Position numbers and translations under genes: made by a program. From assembly GCA_019843655.1 (NCBI GenBank), contig JACDQD010000012.1:1674001-1738000 (forward strand): DNA of 64,000 nt, in the 5' to 3' direction. Below, in pieces: positions 45,751-55,979 of the stretch (its first letter is position 1; each line of letters opens with the position of its first letter). The notes below the pieces were generated by a model, which saw nothing but the letters and a program-made list of their open reading frames with translations, did no database searches and was not told the origin of the DNA. This stretch comes from Lethocerus indicus. Its lineage: Eukaryota; Arthropoda; Insecta; Hemiptera; Belostomatidae.

Positions 45751-46644
45751 CTTCGCACCCAATGGAATAATTTAATTTGACACTATTGATAATGACAGAA
45801 ATATGATCGTCCAAAAAAAATACCACGAATTAATTATTATTTTTTATTTCCAGACCATTTTATCGCTATGGCTTTAAATATTCTTTTAGCAAAATAACGC
45901 ATCCGCCATGTTTATGCCGAAACGTGAATTCATTAAGTTTCTTTAAATGCATATAGAATATATAATACACAAATTTTGGTTAATACATGCATACCTGTCC
46001 ACGGGTCTTTCTACATTTATATACACGGATATTTGGACTTAATTATACTTGTTTCATGTTATGTTTTATACTGCTGATAAAGTATATAAAGCTGGCACAT
46101 TCGTTGTAACAGTTTGCACTTAGTTCGGGGTCCTTCTAGTTTTGGGGGGGGGAGGCGCAATTGCATTTGCTGGCAAATGAAAATATAACCGCACGTATTT
46201 CCATCCACTTCGTTATTTATATTAGGCACTCGATAAAATCATATAAACGTTAATTATAACAGCGCGAACCGGTGGGTAAAGCCCCGATTTCCTATAATAA
46301 ATGCTGGGTGTTCTAGTATATCTGGGCGCGCGGTTGGGTAAAATAAATAATGCGGTAATTGGATGTCTTTGGATGGGGCAATTAACGCTGTCTGTGCCTT
46401 CTTCAGCGCCAATTAAAATACCGGAACCGGTTATTAACACACACTGGGGCCAGCACAACGAACCCGCCCATCCTCTACCCGACACTGCTTTCAATTACCA
46501 ACTCTTCTATCCACTGGGCAGATATTATGCGCGGTGGGGACCTACAGGGAAACCCTCGTGATCAGTGCGCAATATGCGGTTTTAATTTATGCGCAACAAA
46601 ATTTATGACAACTTTCGTCGGAATATGGAGTATGAATTTTGGTA

Positions 46645-46880
46645 CTTGCGCAGTATTATGCGGAGGCCACTATTTTACAGCGCGCTGCGACGGTTAGGTT
46701 TGGCTGGGGGTTCATAAATATTTTATTTGTACTTCCCTTATCTCAATACAATTCAATCAGTAACCCCCATTCAGTCGTACTTCGGTCCCTAAAACCTCTC
46801 TGAATAGCTCAGGGTCAAGAGGCTCAAAAACCCTCTAGAATTAGTGGCCTGCGCATAATACGTAAGTACCTGAATTTTTT
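46645..46880. repeat. Repeat pair: copy inverted to window start, plus a second inverted end
   Basis: 46645-46732 contains GTATTATGCGGAGGCCACTA and CAGCGCGCTGCGACGG. At 46846-46872, AGTGGCCTGCGCATAATACG is an inverted repeat of its first part. Together they look like the two ends of a small element of about 235 bp. Confidence 0.6.
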
Positions 46881-47681
46881 TCATATGGCGCGAACCTTCG
46901 AATTATCACGATCCTCTTGGAATTGAGCGCCGACGCGAAAACGAAGATGAAAATGAAGTCGAAGAAAAGGAAACGAATTTCATTTTTAAAATACTTGAAG
47001 AACTGTTTAATAAATTGAGAAAGTAAAAGACATCATACTAGAGAGGTCCCGATGATGAGATCAGCATAAATGTTCTTCGAGATCTAGATAAGTAAATGAT
47101 TGCTATCGCAAAATATTTCAAAAAGTTGCTACTGTTCCAATTAAATTACAAAGGTTTATTTAAAAAAATAAACTTATATCCTTTAATAATTCAAGAATTA
47201 TATTTTGCAGAATATTTAGGCACATTTTGATTAAGGATTTTTCAGGATCCATCGTAATTTATTTCCATCGCTTATTAAGTAGGATTAGTGCGGAAGTTAA
47301 TTTGTAACCGCCGGAATTTGATACGATCCTTAATATTATATACCAGAATAATTCTTTTTTAACATCTAAATCAATTATAAAATATATAATTAAATACGCG
47401 ATCTACTTGCCAACGTCATTCAAAAAATATGGAATCCTCTATTACGCTCTATTCGATGCTAGTGCTAATTGAACATCAATGTCGCTGATTGTATTTCACA
47501 GTTGTAGCATTAAAACAGTTAAATAAAAACTTATTTGTTATTCAATTCCTTTGCTGTCGTCATTTTTATCTCACACGACAAACTGCATAAGGGAGAATTG
47601 TACCGCACCACTCGTAACAACAATGAAGCATTCTGCACTGTCACTACACTATTACTATCACATTTATTTAAAACATTATAG

Positions 47682-48180
47682 GATTAAAAGTGTTGCACTT
47701 AGTCAATACAGGAAATTTTTGATTTTTGTGGTTTTCAATAGGGAGGAAGAAGTTTTGATACTTCCTTGATAATTCCTTGAAATATGCAGTGTAGCTTATT
47801 AGTGTTCCTTTTTTAACTTTTAAAACGTTTAAATAAATTTTAAAATGTAAACTTTAAATTACCTTTTTTTTAAATAACTTCGTGCTTTAATGAAATTCAA
47901 AGGTTATGCACCGCATTAATTTCAGTTAAGTTATTTTTAAAGATTAAAAGTGTCTCACTTAGTCAATACAGGAAACCTTCGATTTTTGCGGTTTTCAATA
48001 GGGAGCAAGAAAAAGTTTTGATACAATTCCTTGAAATATGCAGAGTAGGTTATTAGTGGCCATTTTTTAACTTTTAAAAGTTTTAAATAAATTTTAAAAT
48101 ATGAAACTGAAATCACCTTTTTTTTAATAACTATACTATTCAAGGGTTATGCACAGCATTAATTTCGGGTAAGGTACTTT
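47682..48180 (+). repeat. Two-copy tandem repeat, unit about 260 bp
   Basis: Copy 1 starts GATTAAAAGTGTTGCACTTA at 47682, copy 2 GATTAAAAGTGTCTCACTTA at 47942. Both continue GTCAATACAGGAAA, CTTGAAATATGCAG and TTTAAATAAATTTTAAAAT in the same order. Flanks also share CATCGTAATTTATTTCCATC-like text near 47.25 and 48.2 kb. Confidence 0.8.
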
Positions 48181-49104
48181 TAAAACGTCTTCCGGATTCA
48201 TCATAATTATTTCCATCGCTCGTTACGTTTTATTATTGCGCATTGAATTATATCTCAAGGACCCATTGAGCGAACTATCAAGCGATTCCCGTAGCTGAAT
48301 ATGGATTGGGACGAGGTTTCGAGCTTTGGAGTGTTTTAAAAAACGGCGCCTTGAGTTGACGGCAACAGGCCGGAAAGCCTCGACCTCGTTTTTCCAGGCA
48401 ATTTCAACACACTATCTCGCCAAAGCACGAACTTCTCCTACTTCCTGTGGCCGAATCCTGTGGGAAAAGTTCGGCCCGACAATTTTTCATTTTAAAATTC
48501 TCTCTCTGTCTATCTTCTAAAAGAATATTTTAATTGCCGGAGAAATTCCTGGCCTTTAAAAATTTTACGATTACGCCGGTTCCCGCATATTCCCATTCCC
48601 GTAATAGGACAACTTCTCGCGAGGCTTGGAATATCTGACCCTCTTCCGCCAGCATAATACAACAATCAAATAAAGAAACAACGCCTTTCTTCAAGCACAA
48701 CAAAATCGCGCAATGATAACTTATTCATCTACATCGTTCTTACATTATGGTGTTTCTGCAAAATGCAAGTTTAAAATAGAAATAATTGAAACTATTGCAG
48801 TATTTAATCAATAATGTGTGTAAATTTTGGGGGTGACCAACAATATAATTGGTTAACCCCGTCCAGTTGAAAGATAGAAGATCAGCTTGTGTGGAGAATA
48901 CTGTCATAAATATGATAAATATTAATTATATAAAATAGTAATAGATAGTAGTGGATGTTAATAATCTAATTATGGAGTAAAAGAAAACAATGCAGTTTTG
49001 ATACAACACAAAAATTGGGATAATTGTTCCATTTTATTTACGTTTATTGAGCCTGATTTTCACTTCAACACTGAGGTTTATTACCCCTCGTTCTTCTGTT
49101 TTTG

Positions 49105-49165
49105 AGACGGGCCCACGCAAGACCGGTTTCGGCTTCTCGGCATCGTCGGCAGCACAACTTAGTGA
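49105..49165 (+). mobile_element. Foldback-family arm fragment
   Basis: Left-arm type sequence GCAAGACCGGTTTCGGCTTC followed by TCGGCATCGTCGGCAGC. No termini visible. Confidence 0.4.
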
Positions 49166-51189
49166 CAACGCCTTTGACAGCAATAATGCGTTAAGTCCTT
49201 CAACTAAAGCGCCCTAAGAACAGAGGATCATGACAGCGAAAAAATAAGCCCTAACTGGGATTCAAACGACTCCCGTCTGAATATTTCACTTTGGCTAATG
49301 GAAGCACGATAAGTGCGCGACAGAAAGGGAATCCTTTATCCGCCTGAATTTTCTCCACTTGGATATGGAAATAAAGTCGGAGGGAAAAAGGGCCCTTTTT
49401 TATATTAAGGGAGCGAAATGCAAATCCGACGCTTTGTTGAGGTTGAGAGTTCCCGAAAAGGATTTTCTAGGCTCTGACGCCTTTCGCTTTGAGTCTTTGA
49501 TCTGTCCCGCTCAGCCGACCCCACGATAATGGGGGCGTTCCCCGTGAAAATCCCATTTTCTTCCTCAATTTCCTTACATTTATATTTCACGCCTCCCATT
49601 TCAGGGAGGGTCCCGGATGAAATACTCAAATGTGAAATTCCCCTCCTGTTTACTGCAGATTTTAAGTAGTATTTTTTTTAGTTCAATCTCTCCTTTGATC
49701 GACTTTTACTATCGTACTTCCGGTCGATTCTTTCTTTAAAATTGAGGCCGGTAGTTATTTTAAGTTAAGGAATTTTAAATTAAGGACCTAACTAAGGGCT
49801 TATTCTTGACTTTTCTTCCTCCCCAAGGATCACCCGAGTACAGCCCCTAAATAGGCCCCCTATACCCTGTGTGTTTTCTACCAACGCTGAGGGGAACTCT
49901 AGTCCCCTAGCAGAGGGAAATCTTAATCCGAATATATCGTTGTTAAAATAAAACCAAATAAAAAAACATGTAAAATAAAACATGTAAAATATTGTCGTAG
50001 GAATGTCGCGGGCCAACTGATATCACAAGGTCTCTTCTGGCTTCATCTAATATAAAAAATAGGAAGAGACAAGAAATATTAAAACAACGAGAGCCAGTTT
50101 CATACTGGAAATAGGTTCGATTAGGTCGATACATATTTCCAACGATTTTTTTAAAATCAATCTTTATGTACGTATAAAATGGCCTGCAAGACCTCCATGT
50201 TTCCTACACATTAGGATATTTATAAAATTAATTACACCGAATTATTAACATAATATCGGTGATATGAAGCAAGGAGCACAATTTATTTTCAGAAGTATAC
50301 CAAGCAGGTGTTCAGTTATATGCATTCGGGAGAATAATTTTGAATATTTATTTAATTTTTTTGTCTCTTAAATAAAAATGTTAACTCATATCTTCTTCTC
50401 TTGCACATTTCTATTTATAAGACTTTAACTGCAACAGATATTAAAAAAATAAGTTCGCCATTGCATTTACAGTACAAATAATGTACAAAATCCGTATGTT
50501 TCTATATGAAATTTTAATGTTGCAGTAATGAGCCTTTCCAAAATCGAAGTTACCGGATATCTGAACCATAATAACAAGGACCAGTCGGCTGGCAATATTC
50601 AAAGTAAATTTTCACGCATTTCAACCAGAAGAGCGAATGAACTAAAGAAACGACCATGATAAAGGTCCTGGTCGGTGCCAAGAATGTCTTAAGTTCGTCC
50701 AAAGTTGGGCACGAACTTCCAACTTGAAAAATCGAACAAGGACTTATAAACAAATCACTCTGAGTCTAATTACACACATAATCTAGCGTATAATAAGTTT
50801 ATCAAATAGGAAACAATCTGAAAACTTTCGAATCCTGTGACACGCTATGAAAACGTGCCCCGGTTGCGAAACGGCCAGTCTTTGTTAGTCAATGAAAGTA
50901 TTAACCAACGGCTCGCTGTTGCAAATTGTGCCATTGAATTCATCGCTTACCTCCGGGCAATGATTTCTTCAGTGGCGATATTATCTCCGCGCGCATAATT
51001 AATGATGCAACCTTCGTATGCTTTCTATCATTTTTCAACTTCTCAAGGACCCCACTAACCTAGAGCTAATGATCCTATTTAATTTTGAATGTCTAATTAA
51101 TCATAAATCATACTGTTAAATATCTGGCTGCACAAATTTTTTGGCTTAGATAAATTTAATTGAGGACAGATAAAAACGACGCTATATAT

Positions 51190-51435
51190 GTTTTTTTCAC
51201 TATCTTATTGTCACTACTGTAAGATACAATAAGCGATATTGTTGTTTGAGTAGCACTAATAACGAGTAGAATATAACGAAGGAGAAACCCACTGGTTTTC
51301 CCCTTTTTAATAATTATTTAATTTTATTTATTTAATATTACTGTTGTTTTTTCACCTATTATATTTTACACATTCACGTGGCCACTTCCTATTCAGGCGA
51401 CTGTAAGGAACGTTTGGGATGTCGGAAGATAGTAA
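51190..51435 (+). repeat. Dispersed repeat, copy interrupted by foldback K
   Basis: Second copy of the 41.83-42.0 kb repeat with an extra inner stretch (AAGCGATATTGTTGTTTGAG, then TAGCACTAATAACGAGTAG). That stretch also occurs at 45685-45735 next to foldback copy J. It continues after the foldback at 51792. Confidence 0.7.
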
Positions 51436-51439
51436 GTAG

Positions 51440-51780
51440 GCCGTAGATTTGTTGTGTTTCTGTCTCCTCTCGCTGGTTTGGTCTTTGGCTAGACCGGTTC
51501 CGGCTGCTCGCCATCTTCAGTAGCGGTGTTAGTCACTATTGGCACTTTGGGCATCCTCACTGCACTGTCACTGTCATTTGTACTGTGTCTGTACTGTCTT
51601 GTCGGGCAGTGAGGACGCCCGAAAAACATCCCAAGTGCCAATAGTGACTAACACCGCTACTGAGGATGGCGAGCAGCCGAAACCGGTCTAGCAAAAGGCC
51701 AAACCGGCGAGAGGAGACAGAAACACAACAAATCTACGGTATTCCAACCCGTTGCAGACCACAAATACAGGTATGTTAAA
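51440..51780 (+). mobile_element. Foldback element copy K, longest copy
   Basis: 341 bp with both arms essentially complete (about 150 bp each) around a short centre, then the one-sided tail ending CAGGTATGTTAAA. Flanked by an exact 11-bp repeat ATAGTAAGTAG (51429-51439 and 51781-51791). It is inserted in a repeat whose paralogue at 41.83-42.0 kb lacks it. Best reference copy of the family. Confidence 0.88.
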
Positions 51781-52401
51781 ATAGTAAGTAGCGTTTGGAC
51801 TAGTGGAACGCCATATTTAGACAGTTCGTTTCTATTTGTGCAGTTGATATATAATAAGTTAAGGTTTGTTGGGAATCGGGAGGGCTCGGAACATAGGTGA
51901 TTCCAGTCGGTGGGACAGGAAAAGTTTGCCTAACGAAAATTCGCGGGCAGAAACCGAGTCCACTATGAGCAAATTAGTTCAGAATTTAGAGTTAAAGAAT
52001 AAGTCGCCAAGCAGTATTGAGAGCAAAACTTTCACAAATGCCAATCAGAAAAGAGAATGAACTAAAACTGAAAATACTCTCTTTATAAATACACTTGTAA
52101 TATCACTCCTTTGAAGAATAGTTATAAAATGTTAACACTCGGAGTGCCCGGTTAAGTTAACGCCGTTAAGTGAGGTCGGAGAGTTTAATTTAAATACAAT
52201 AGTTATATAGCATTGTGAACAAGGCTGAAGGTGTCGACTGGTTAGTTGATAAGGTTGGCGGTGAGGGGGCTGCCCCCCTCTCTGTTTAATATTCATTGCC
52301 GGTCCCGAGCCAACACTCCAATTAATTGTTTCGCATTAGAGTAACTGCCGTTTAATAGGCCCCGTGCTAATGAAACAACTCACTTTTATCGATCACCGCA
52401 G

Positions 52402-52690
52402 CTCTGGCACAACTTCGGCCGTTGGATTCATTTTTTAACCGCGCGCTAAAGAACAGTATATCTGTAAATATAAGTCCCCTTCAACCCGTAATAATGTATA
52501 CAGAGACACAAGTGTGTGATTGTAGAAGTTCTTATGGTTATTCTGGACAACTATTGTGTGTAGTTTTATTACAGATTTGTTATAGCTTGAATTATCGATT
52601 ATTGTTAACGTTTGTTTTTTTATGAATTGTAAGTTGTTAAACTAAAGAAAAATTTGTTTTAAGTCAATAAAGATACTTCGATTTATGACT
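52402..52690 (+). other. Possible 3'-terminal exon or UTR with poly(A) signal
   Basis: A splice-acceptor-like GATCACCGCAG ends at 52401. It is followed by a short open stretch and AT-rich UTR-like sequence with AATAAA at about 52665 and GT-rich text beyond (TTGTATGTATTGCTTTGTGTC). No protein family is recognisable in the three frames. If real, it would end a + strand gene whose other exons I cannot find. Confidence 0.2.
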
Positions 52691-52839
52691 TGTATGTATT
52701 GCTTTGTGTCTCGAATTTTTCGTTGTATTTTTATGCATATCATTTGAATTATTTTTGTGGTCCTCAAGGACAATTGTATGGTCCTCGTGATCTCTCTCTC
52801 TCTCCGTAATTTGTTCTAAATAAATAAATAAAATTTTAG

Positions 52840-53144
52840 AAAAGAGGCAAAGCAGTGGGTTTCTTTCTCCTGCATTATTGTCTACCCCTTACTTGTGCTG
52901 CTCGAACATCAATTCGGCTACGGTCAAAAAATTTAATTTTTTGAAAACGCCAATAAATATTCCGCCTCAAAATTACTCTGCAACCAGTTCCTACCAAACT
53001 GACAGTATCGTCAACCTCTTGAAAGTATTCGGAATTGATAATTACACTCAATTCACAGCCTATTCAACATTGGAAGTAATATCGTTGATGGAAATAGATG
53101 TATTGTCCCGGAAATGTATTTGTCACCTTAAGAATATTATATAA
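52840..53144 (+). CDS. Possible terminal coding exon with a SAM-like C-terminus
   Basis: An acceptor-like TTTTAG (ends 52839) precedes an open frame of about 101 codons ending TAA at 53142-53144. The last 45 residues, including IVNLLKVFGIDNYTQF and LEVISLMEIDVLSRK, have the hydrophobic spacing of a SAM domain helix bundle. Composition is more protein-like than in neighbouring ORFs. No upstream exon could be joined in phase, and a transposon or chance ORF remains possible. I do not recognise the gene. Confidence 0.25.
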
Positions 53145-53664
53145 ACCGTATGTAAAAACGAGTAGGCGCAGTGAGCGTAACGCGGATGTGAAAAATGCAG
53201 TCTGCAGACTGCAGGGGGAGAGCGGGCCAGATTTCACGGGCGTTTCTCACGTATTTAATATTGGATGAGGGGCAGGGTTTGAGATTTGTCGGGCCGTTTG
53301 GGTTGGGGTTGGGGTTTGAGTAGGGGGTTGAATATCGACGCGGTGCAGTGCCAGCCCCCTCCGATTTCAATAGAGAGGCCGGCTCTGAATTATTGAACAT
53401 GCCGGATGCGGGGGGGGGGGCTGTGGCCACCCCCACAATCCGCAACCCCTACGAAGCCGCGCGCGTGTGTGCGCCTCCCCCCCCGGCTGTTTGTAAACGA
53501 GGGTGGGTGCGAGCGACAGGGATTTTCTCCCCGTAATTCCACCGTGGGGGTGGGGCACTGTGTATACATTATCGCTAACTTCCGGTAGAATCGCGTAATG
53601 CTGACGGAATTGCCACAACGGGGGAGGAGCTATTGCGTTTGAAGTTTCAACTTTATCTTCATAA

Positions 53665-53963
53665 ATCGCAAATTTGGACTGTTGAGACCTCTTTTGAAAA
53701 GGACATCAAAACTTACAACAGTCAACAAACTGACAATACATAAAGCCATACTGAAACCGACACGGACATACGGAATAGAACTATGGGGTTCCACCATGAA
53801 ATTCGACAAACATTCCAGTCAAAAGTCCTTCGTACCATCCTTAATGCTCCCTGGTACGTTTCTAACCACACAATCCACCATGGCCAAACTAGTCAAACAA
53901 ACCGTCATTGTACCTATAACTAGTATATAGTTGATGTACAATAAATAAAGTAAAAAAAAAACT
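53665..53963 (+). pseudogene. Jockey-clade fragment with internal deletion
   Basis: Matches the 21.3-21.8 kb copy from the GGACATCAAAACTTACAAC region through AAACCGACACGGACATACGG and TCCTTAATGCTCCCTGGTAC, then jumps to the 3' UTR. Ends AATAAAGTAAAAAAAAAACT. Frame broken. Confidence 0.8.
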
Positions 53964-54343
53964 TTATCTTCAATAGTTAAGCACATTGTCCATCAACTGA
54001 TTCACCCGATGGTATGTTTATTTAACTGTACTCTGCTCGAATCAGAATCTCTCTTGTACATTCACCTGTTTCATCAGTTTAGTTTTAAATTAATAATAAT
54101 AATAAGTGGCACTGTGGTTAGGATAAACACGATATATCTATAACGGAATCTTTAAAAGCACCTAAGCTTAGGGCTTCTCTCTTAGAACAAGAAACGTGTC
54201 TATTAGCACTGGCACTGAAACTATCAATAATTTGTCTTGTCTTATAAGAAAAAAGCCGGAAAATTGTTTTCAGTGTAATTGTTTACACACATTAAAGAGC
54301 TCCTCTGCTATTTGGGGGTTAACCCTCTACCGTTCCCAGATTG

Positions 54344-54530
54344 TTACTGTGTTCGGAAACCACCTGAGCGGGCTCCAGTGGACAGGTTTTTGCCCGTTCC
54401 CTTCTGGGGCCCCCTCTGATTCCGACGTTTTGGAACTCTTAATGGTTCCATCATCAGGCTCCGACGGAAGAGTAGATCAACTTGGGGTCCTCTATATACC
54501 CTCTTAACCCTCGTGGCATTAAGACTTCTT
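54344..54530 (-). repeat. Second copy of the CTGATGA-motif repeat, reversed
   Basis: On the minus strand CTGATGA (54457-54451) is followed by a GGAAC/GTTCC stem and AAAAC in place of GAAAC. Surrounding sequence (encoding MMEPLRVPK-like text in both copies) parallels 25140-25260. A small ORF here is a by-product of the repeat. Confidence 0.5.
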
Positions 54531-54538
54531 GGTTGTTT

Positions 54539-54539
<1 letters not shown>

Positions 54540-54594
<55 letters not shown>
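54540..54594. repeat. (TA)n microsatellite
   Basis: About 27 uninterrupted TA dinucleotides. A shorter run of the same kind occurs at about 23778-23797. Confidence 0.95.
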
Positions 54595-54597
<3 letters not shown>

Positions 54598-55261
54598 AAG
54601 ACATACGCTGTACATTAAGCTAGATAGGTAGTTTCCATCAATTAGAATGAGCCCCTAGGCGCATACAACATTAAGTTTCAATCAATGTTAATATAAAATA
54701 TGTAAGAAGTGTCACTCATTACTCATTATTTCTGTACACTGCTTTGTACGAGAAAACAAAAACAATTTTAAATAGGAAAAATTGACGCTGAGCGAAAAGC
54801 GAATTTCCTTCATTCCATGACTGTTCCGTGGGATGATCGCTCCACCAACCAACAATCTGGGACCGCGGTCGTCCCAGGTGGTTATTGGGACAGAAAATTG
54901 GACGAGAAGAGGATTTTGGAGGGGACAGAGGCAATCTCCCGGGGGCCGTCCAACTTTTAAGATCAATAATTTCTTCAACCCTCGGAAAAGTAGGACGCTT
55001 TCTTTACGCCCGAAAAGGGAATCCGGGTTCGAATCCCGGCATCGGACCGAATTTCATTCCGATTAATAAATCTTGCGATAATTCAAACTTCAGGGGGAGG
55101 GGAGTTCACAAAATCCGGTTAAAAACTAGGCCAACAACTTGAAATAAAGCCTCGCGAGAAAGCGAGGCTAAGAGGACCTGAAAGTAAAGTAGGGGGGCGG
55201 GTTTACCATTTGTCATTGCGACCGGGTTTTATGTCGGCCTCCCAGTGATCGTAAATTTACA

Positions 55262-55559
55262 ATAGATTTAGTGTGTTTCTGTCTCCTCTCGCCAATTTGG
55301 TCTCTTGCCAGACCGGTTTCGGTCGCTCGCCATCTTCAGTAGCGGTGTTAGTCACTTTCGGCGCTTTGGATGTTTTTCGGGCATCCTCACTGTACTGTCA
55401 CTGACACTTGTAGTGCCAAAGTGACTAACAACTGGCACTGAAGATGGCGAGCAGCTGAAACCGGTCTAGCAAAAGACCAGACCAGCGAGAGGAGACAGAA
55501 CACACGAAATATACGGTATTGCAACCCCTAGCAGACCACAAAACAGGTATATTAAACTA
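55262..55559 (+). mobile_element. Foldback element copy L, full length
   Basis: Starts ATAGATTTAGTGTGTTTC and ends CAGGTATATTAAACTA. Both arms are present. Flanked by an exact 11-bp repeat GTAAATTTACA (55251-55261 and 55560-55570). Confidence 0.85.
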
Positions 55560-55694
55560 GTAAATTTACAAGTTTTTACTGTCGATTTTATTCACGGAGG
55601 GTTTTACTATCTCCAGATGAGTGGATCAATGTTTTAGATCAGAGTTAAGAATAAGGTAATGCTCTGTTTACAACAACCTCAACATAACTAGCGT

Positions 55695-55975
55695 CGATCG
55701 TGTCATAAAATCCTGGTTCCCAAATTTCATTTCCGTCCCAATCTTCCCGTCGTATTCCTTTTCTCCTTTTCACATCCATTATGCCCCCATCGTCGGCTTA
55801 TACGCTACAGGCCCAGAGATATCTGCCTAAAATAAAAACAAGTCAGGAAAGTGTCACCGGTGGGTGATCACGTGAGCCGTGTGAGGACAATACTTAAATA
55901 CACTGCACCTATAAAATACGAGCTTGTTGATTGTTGAGAATGCAAAGAATTTTTTTCTATCATTCTGGTTCATGA
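55695..55975 (+). pseudogene. Jockey-clade 3' end fragment
   Basis: CCATTATGCCCCCATCGTCG, then GGCCCAGAGATATCTGCC and ACTGCACCTATAAAATACG, aligning to the last 250 bp of the 21.2 kb copy. Coding text is too decayed to read. Confidence 0.5.
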
Positions 55976-55979
55976 ATAA

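Larger units (their letters stand above)
45755..51185. other. No gene seen
   Basis: AT-rich. Contains the 46.65 kb repeat pair, the 260-bp tandem repeats and a foldback core fragment. The minus strand at 49.25-49.32 kb has a TTTGAATCCC box resembling a tRNA B box, but no cloverleaf. Short AT-driven ORFs only. Confidence 0.5.

Noticed and set aside
49240..49325. tRNA- or SINE-like segment on the minus strand (GTCGTTTGAATCCC)
   Set aside because: Only a weak B box; no A box or cloverleaf could be drawn.
54985..55060. tRNA-like B box GGGTTCGAATCCCGG
   Set aside because: The T-arm is perfect but no matching acceptor, D-arm or anticodon arm could be found upstream. At most a tRNA-derived fragment.
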